Of a stretch of DNA of 64,000 nucleotides, positions 58,620 through 64,000 are shown in pieces (the first letter of the stretch is position 1; each line of letters opens with the position of its first letter). Made by a program: the position numbers and the translations under genes. Source of the stretch: Sequoia sempervirens (Eukaryota; Streptophyta; Pinopsida; Cupressales; Cupressaceae); assembly GCA_007258455.2 (NCBI GenBank), contig VDFB02139235.1, positions 1 to 64,000 of the forward strand, written 5' to 3'. The notes below the pieces were generated by a model that was not told the DNA's origin, did no database searches, and worked only from the letters and a program-made list of their open reading frames with translations.

Positions 58620-60060
58620 GGTTGCTATTGAGATGCCCAAAAAGAAAAGAAAAAGAATGAGAAAAATTTATAGAAAAAAAGAGGCTGTTAGAATCTTGAA
58701 TTTTGGAATCTAATTTTTAAGAAACCTCTTTTTCAGCACTAAAATTTGCTGTTAAAAAAAGCTATGAACTTGGAAATCCTGAACAGAAAAATTTCAATAC
58801 ACATAAAATGTATGGGTATAAAAGTTTTAAGGTCATTACAATCAAAATTCCAAGAGAGAAAATATTAAATTAAAATAAAACTTGCCACTGAAATAGCCCT
58901 ATAAGATTTTTATTCAGAACTTAATTTCTACATTACAGCTCTGAAATATAAAACCTCTTTTCAGCACTAATCCTTAAACTTACAACCAAAACAAATACAA
59001 GATTTTTTCAAAAAACTGAATGTCAAGGAAAAAACTTATAATGGCCATCGAAGAAACCCTCAAATATTTATATTACACCATCATGGTTGCTAAACTTTTT
59101 TTTATTATTATTAAAAACCAAGTGAGACAAACAGAGGCTACAACATTTTGAATTTAATTACTATTCAAGTAGCCCCAAAAGATTTTCTTCACGCTGAAAT
59201 AGCTACTAAATTTCTAAATAATATGAAATCAAGAAAAAGAACAGAGGAATTCAAAGGGTTGTGGTGTAGTGGTAAAACGTGCATCCATTAAGAAAGCAAC
59301 CTGACCTCAAATAACCACACCGCAATGAGGCAACCCATATTGTGGACATATAATCGGTGCAGGACGGAGGCTATTCCTTGCAGAACCAGTCTAGTACAGG
59401 TGATGTTCCTAGTTACCCTCAAATAATCCAAAATGCCAAAAAGAGATCTAACAATTTCAAGAATTGATTGCCATTAATTTAGCCCTGAAATATTTCTTTC
59501 ATACAGACATAGCTGCTAGGTTTTCTTAAACAACTTAAAAATGAAGAAAAATAACGAGACTATATCAATCAGAAGTAAATCCTAAATTGTAATTGTTGTT
59601 GGTTTGTAGCTATTTTTAAAACTAGTTAAAAAGCAAGGGAAAAAAATTTGAGAATAACAATTTAATAATTAATTACCATTGAAATGGCCCTCCAAGATTT
59701 GCTTCCCACTGATATAGTTACTGAATTATAAAACCAATTCGAAAATCAAGAAAAAAACAGAGGCTCCGACAATTTTAAGAATTGACTGCCATCGAAGTAG
59801 CCCTCAAAGATTTATTTCACAGAAAACAGCTGCTCAATTTTTAAAACAAAAAGAAAACCAAGAAAAGGGAAGCTACAACAATGTCAGAAATAATTGTCAT
59901 GAAAATAGCCTTGAAAGACTTGTTTCACACTCATGGATTTCGGAGTGTACAGGGAAAAAAACACGCAGTTGATTCCAGAAGTAATCTTACGAAAACAACT
60001 TTAAAAACAAGAAAAAGATTTGAGGCTACAACAATATTAGAAATGACTGGCATGCCAGTA
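58620..60060. repeat. Diverged tandem array, eight or more units
   Basis: A phrase like 'tgccattgaaatagccctcaaagatttatttcacactg' recurs near 58622, 58884, 59039, 59157, 59467, 59672, 59786 and 59891. Each is followed by 'aatagctactaaattt' and 'aaaaaccaagaaaaagacagaggctaca'. Spacing is roughly 110-300 bp because of insertions, including a SINE-like piece. The units are clearly diverged, so the array is old. Confidence 0.8.
59262..59425 (+). repeat. tRNA-derived SINE-like relic
   Basis: 'gttgtggtgtagtggtaaaac' carries an A-box match (TGGTGTAGTGG). About 37 bases later 'cctcaaataacc' could be a decayed B box. It is followed by 'cacaccgcaatgaggcaaccc' and a further 90 bp unlike the surrounding array. 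The ends are approximate. Confidence 0.5.
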
Positions 60061-60548
60061 TTTTTAAAAATATATTAAAAGTCAAGAAAAAGACTCGGGC
60101 TATATCAATTCGGATACTGTTAAACTCAACAAAGAGGCCTCTAAAGTTGGATAATCGTAGTTCTAAACGCAATACTCTGCACACAAGTAAGATGTAAATC
60201 TTGTTAATATTAAAATGAGCAAAGAAACAGAATAGAAAACATAAATTAAAAACAAGACACAAGAGACACAAATTTTATAGTAGTTCGGCAATTGTCTACA
60301 TCCACTTTCAACAGCAGGAAAATCTCTTTATTAATTCTCAATTTAATTACATATTCAATACAGCAGCAGCATTTATAAAATGGTCTCCATTCTAATAAAT
60401 AGAAAAATCAATCCATGAAAGAAACTTGTCAATAGAGACAAAAGACATCCTTATCCATTTTGTTTGAACAACTTGCCAATTTGAACTTCACCAAACCCAA
60501 CAAATCTATCAAAGACTAGTTAAAGGTTTGAAGGTTATTACTGTCTAC

Positions 60549-60887
60549 AGGATGGGGCTTTACAGAAATGTTGTATAGCTTCTGCTCCCGCAGATGAGGA
60601 AATGATTCGCCTGTGAAGGGTGTGAACTCGAGCTGCAAATGAGCCGGCGGATTGACATTTACGTCAACGGCAAACCACATGCGAATGCTAGAATTGGCAT
60701 ATTTTATGTTAATTTCCGGCTTTACATATTTGGGTTTATAATTCTGCCTTTGAACAGAGAGCGGAGGGGTTTCAGTCTTGGACGACGACTGTGCTCTCCT
60801 GTGCGGTGGAATATAAGACAGTTATTTCTTCGGGGTTTCAGTCTTGGACGACGACTTTGCTCTCCTGTGCGGTGGAATATAAGACAT
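60549..60887 (-). pseudogene. First exon of the DUF7903-like gene, start region duplicated
   Basis: ATG 60887 opens MSYIPPHRRAKSSSKTETPK and stops at TAA 60824-60822. A second copy of the same codons starts at 60821 with CTG in place of ATG and then stays open for 91 codons to 60549: YIPPHRRAQSSSKTETPPLS, NYKPKYVKPEINIKYANSSI, MWFAVDVNVN, LQLEFTPFTGESFPHLREQK. The donor follows at GTAGAC. The exon is GC-richer than its surroundings, as expected for host coding DNA. A short upstream ATG (ATG CAA TAA) precedes it. Confidence 0.75.
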
Positions 60888-60899
60888 AGTTATTTCTTC
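60766..60899. repeat. 66-68 bp tandem duplication over the start codon
   Basis: Units 60766-60831 and 60832-60899 are nearly identical (one base change, plus 2 bases 'at' present only in the right unit). On the minus strand the right unit keeps the ATG; the left unit lost it. Confidence 0.95.
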
Positions 60900-61181
60900 T
60901 GTAGTATTATTGCATGGTAGAGAGAATACTGCAGGCTTCAACTTCGGATAAAGAATATCTTCAACTGCAAAGCTTTGGAAAAAAAAAAATCTTCAACGCA
61001 ACGCTTCAGAGAACAAGAAACTTTCCGACTGTGTCGCTTTTGAAAAATGCCGGTATGTGAGATCAAAAGAAAATCTTCTAATTTAAAAGATCAAAAGATT
61101 AAATGCCACGTCCAGTTTAGAAATGATTGTGTCTTTCTTTTTCTTTGCAAGTTGCTACATTGAATTTCCAGGAACTTAGGG

Positions 61182-61511
61182 CACGTCCCCATGCTGCTGC
61201 TTGGCTTATTTTGGCTAGCAGCCACTGCTTAATATTTGTAGGAGTATTTTGTGGAGCTGGTGGCCCCATGTATTTTACTTTTTTGCTTATTTTACTTTAA
61301 TTTGTAGTAGTGTTTATTTCCAACCCCCCAAATTTTGCAAAGTCTATTGAAAAATTTTAAGCAATGCTGCTTCAGGAAAATAGGATTAGATTCCAAATTA
61401 TCCAAATTTCATTAATAAAAAAATTACATGGGGACACTTAACTGTTTAATTTTAAGCAGAAATGCTTAATTTTAAGTAGATATTTGAGTTAAGCAATAGC
61501 ATGGGGACAGG
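61182..61511. mobile_element. MITE-like element with terminal inverted repeats
   Basis: Left 'cacgtccccatgctgctgctt' and right 'aagcaatagcatggggacagg' are inverted matches (about 16 of 19 bases) 330 bp apart. There is no coding capacity. Target duplication is unclear. Confidence 0.5.
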
Positions 61512-61561
61512 GGGTTAGCGAACAATTTTTAAGCATTAATTTTACTCGTAAAATTAAAAAT

Positions 61562-62512
61562 AGACAAACATTTTATCATCTCTAGAGGAATTATCTCAAA
61601 TCAAAATAGACAAACATTTTATCATCTCTAGAGGAATTATCTCAAATCAAAATATTCAAATTCAAATTCTTTCTTAATTCTTTTTTAGTAGTATGAGTTT
61701 AATTAGTATATATTTTGTGTCACATGTTGCTATGTCTTAATATATAAAATTGTTCAATGTGTCATTAGTACACATCTAAACACATGGGGGATTGAAATGA
61801 ATGTTGAAGCACATTTCAATTTCTAAAGGAATAAAAGAATCTCAATCTATATCATCTACATATATAGACCCTTTGCACATTTGTGTATGTTTTCTTCAAA
61901 TATTCACTTGAAGTCATTGTAATCAGGGTTAAAATATTAAGGTTAGGCAATAAAGCACATAAATAACATGTTAATAAACAATGAAGCACAAATGAGCATA
62001 AAATCACCAAACATAAAACAATATTAATGCTTAATAATAGACAAACATTTTATCATCTGTAGAGGAATTTACGAGTAATGCTTAATAATAGACAAACATT
62101 TTATCATCTCTAGAGGAATTATCTCAAATCAAAATATTCAAATTCAAATTCTTTCTCTCTTTTTTTTAGTAGTATGAGTTTAATTAGTATATATTTTGTG
62201 TCACATGTTGCTATGTCTTAATATATAAATTTGTTCAATGTGTCATTAGTACACATCTAAACACATGGGGGATTGAAATGAATGTTGAAGCACATTTCAA
62301 TTTCTAAAGGAATAAAAGAATCTTAATCTATATCATCTACATATATAGACCCTTTGCACATTTGTGTATGCTTTCTTCAAATATTCACTTGAAGTCATTG
62401 TAATCAGGGTTAAAATATTAAGATTAGGCAATAAAGCACATAAATAACATGCTAATAAACAATGAAGCACATATGAGCATAAAATCACCAAACATAAAAC
62501 AATATTACCAAA
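61562..62512. repeat. Near-identical direct duplication, 482 bp period
   Basis: 61608-62030 is repeated at 62090-62512 with very few changes. The phrase 'agacaaacattttatcatct' occurs four times (61562, 61606, 62038, 62090), marking smaller steps inside the event. No coding content. Confidence 0.92.
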
Positions 62513-64000
62513 TCTTCATGCCACCATTGATTCATCTCCATTGCACTTCTCCATTTACTTGAATATAATAATTGCCCTTAGATTTTTGAGTATGCAAATA
62601 GGCCTATGACAATGACTAAGCAAAATATTGAAGATTCTATATGACTACGGATACACTTGACTTGATGTTGATAGACTTGATAGTAAGATAGCATAAGCTC
62701 ATGTAGATTTTGGATGATAGAAATGACAATGACAAAGTCTTTTATAGGAAAGCCAATTTTGAATGAGGGTTAAGATTGAATGTCAATAATCAATGGCCAA
62801 GAATGAAAGATGAAGTATGGAATAGGGTTAGGACTAAATTAGGGCAAATGATAAGAATTGACAGTCAAGATTAAATTATAAATAATTTAATTAAGGGTGG
62901 AGGTTAATTGAGACATGAATAGATAAGGACTTAATGTGGAAGATGAGATTGGAACGAATAAAAAGGAATTAAATAATACAAATTATTTAATGTAGGTGGC
63001 CAATGAATAATTAAATAATTAAAATAATTATTTAATTATAGAAGAATGTGACAAAGGGAATCTTTTGAATTAAATAAATAAGAATTTATTTAATTTTAGA
63101 AAGAAGAGGTACTTAATTAGTGATGTAATTGAATAAATTAAATTTATTTAATTAATCAAGGAGGAATAAAAATAAAAATGAATTAATTAAATAACTAAAA
63201 TTATTTAATTAATAGAAGGCTTATGGCATTAGAAAATAATTAAAATATATGAAGAATGAAATAGAAAATGATGGAGAAATTAAAAGTCGCGGGCCTAAGA
63301 CAATTTTTAGTGTCTACATTTTGCCCCTTCTTTGATACAATGTAGTTTATCACATTGTGTCAAAGAAATTTAGTCAAAAATATGCCCCTGTGTGAATAGG
63401 ATGATGATGGATGACGAGGAGGTAATGATATGCCCCCTCAAGAGGACATGCAGGTTCAAAGAACATGAGTGTGCTCTCGAAATGGATGAGAAGACTAAAG
63501 AATGAAGGATAAAAGAAATGTTAGCATGAAGGATATGGAAGTTTGTATAGAAGAATAACTTCAATATTTTGTCAAATACATAATAGGCCTTGCATTTAAT
63601 CATCATTGAGTGGTAAAATGAACCAAATAGACAAAAAATACCAAGGTATGAGATAGACTGGGGTGTGCAAGGTCCTCCACTTGCAAAATAGACAGTTGCA
63701 AACAAGGAATGCCTTGACTCATACTAAGGAATAAGTTGCCCCAATCTTTTCGCCAAGACAATCCACAAACATCAATTAAAGAAAAGAGTCATGAGACATC
63801 ATTGCTCCTCTAAATCCTTCATGGGACATCCTTGAGGAAGCTAGTAACCTAACTCAAAAAAAAAAAAAAGATAAGACAAAACAAACCACAAGGTCAACAA
63901 CCATTCAATCTGTTTACCAAAATATGATTGTTTGATGTTTAGTTGACTAGGTGTTTGGTTGACTGAGTCTAGTTGTAGGAAAGGAAACATGTTGTATAAG
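62513..64000. other. AT-rich end of window, no gene
   Basis: 62880-63250 is a mosaic of 'aattaattaaataatt' motifs typical of some plant LTRs. An imperfect hairpin lies at 63330-63365 (14 bp stem, one mismatch, 8 base loop). The minus-strand frame 63370-63705 is unrecognised and has no supporting signals. Confidence 0.5.

Larger units (their letters stand above)
44188..60887 (-). pseudogene. Plant conserved gene (DUF7903-like), nine exon-like segments, broken
   Basis: Exon-like segments on the minus strand, in order: 60887-60549, 58527-58412, about 55480-55231, 55118-55032, 45762-45721, 45105-45084, 44982-44875, 44771-44460 and 44360-44188. Most are bounded by AG/GT. Together they follow a plant-specific protein that I remember as the DUF7903 family, of unknown function: a YIPPHRR start, ARFGKILFHG, LKKTFDTHIP, ELDPVRHFVADISCL, VKGGLHWPLG and HANRVEFKASSG. 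Lesions: a start-codon duplication, TAA in exon 2, a frameshift in exon 3, TAA and a frameshift in exon 8, and a frameshift in exon 9. The intron between 55031 and 45763 is 9.3 kb and packed with transposons. The family name should be treated as tentative; that the segments form one gene is fairly secure. Confidence 0.72.

Noticed and set aside
60639..60920. 93-codon plus-strand frame with repeated GFSLGRRLCSPVRW
   Set aside because: It is the antisense of the duplicated first exon of the minus-strand gene.
58620..62512. CRISPR-like repeat arrays
   Set aside because: Repeat units are long, diverged and without regular spacers; the setting is a plant nuclear genome.
63370..63705. 111-codon minus-strand frame
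   Set aside because: No recognisable motif, biased composition, and no promoter or splice context.

Overview
The window looks like nuclear DNA from a large-genome seed plant, most likely a conifer. This is inferred from layered, decayed LTR retrotransposons, plant-type copia, Ty3-like, LINE (DUF4283) and hAT remnants, and one plant gene whose introns reach about 10 kb and are full of transposons. I see no intact host gene. Almost everything is mobile DNA or its remains.

Left third (1-22.3 kb). A minus-strand Ty1/copia element (copia A) runs off the left edge. Its gag/protease half (12.2-13.6 kb) and integrase half (1-986) are separated by an 11.2 kb insertion at 987-12194 with LTR-like ends. 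Two further elements sit inside that insertion. One is a complete, flanked, non-autonomous LTR element coding for Gag and protease only (2086-7729; TSD attgt). The other is a minus-strand solo LTR (9640-10872; TSD taatc) of the same family as copia B. Copia B (15681-22328; TSD cttac) is full length but carries many stops and frameshifts. The 1.7 kb LTRs of the Gag-protease element are unusual. Their U3 carries a dense cluster of ACGT (bZIP-type) motifs and then two antisense tRNA-like units, each with A/B-box-like motifs and each followed directly by a T-run.

Middle (22.3-44 kb). This holds the 3' end of a decayed copia element (about 25-27.3 kb), a gag-only minus-strand gypsy-like relic with minisatellite repeats on both sides (about 28.8-34.2 kb), and a LINE RNase H relic (about 35 kb). 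A DUF4283-type LINE ORF1 (about 35.6-43.1 kb) was hit first or second by a solo LTR (35729-36870) and by a complete LTR element (37170-41732; TSD atgta). The interior of that second element has a gag zinc-knuckle relic and a stretch resembling a SNF2 ATPase, possibly a captured host-gene fragment.

Right third (44-64 kb). Exons of one minus-strand gene are scattered from 60887 down to 44188. The pieces match, from memory, a conserved plant protein family that I know as DUF7903. The copy is damaged: a 66-68 bp tandem duplication over the start codon, in-frame stops, and frameshifts. Its long introns hold another DUF4283 LINE relic, a hAT transposase pseudogene, several tandem repeats, a UDP-glycosyltransferase fragment between TIR-like sequences, a tRNA-derived SINE-like piece and a repeat array. 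The last 3 kb holds a MITE-like inverted-repeat element, a recent 482 bp-period duplication and AT-rich DNA without genes.

All identities come from reading translations and motifs by eye. Family names rest on remembered motifs and were not searched. Percent divergences are rough.
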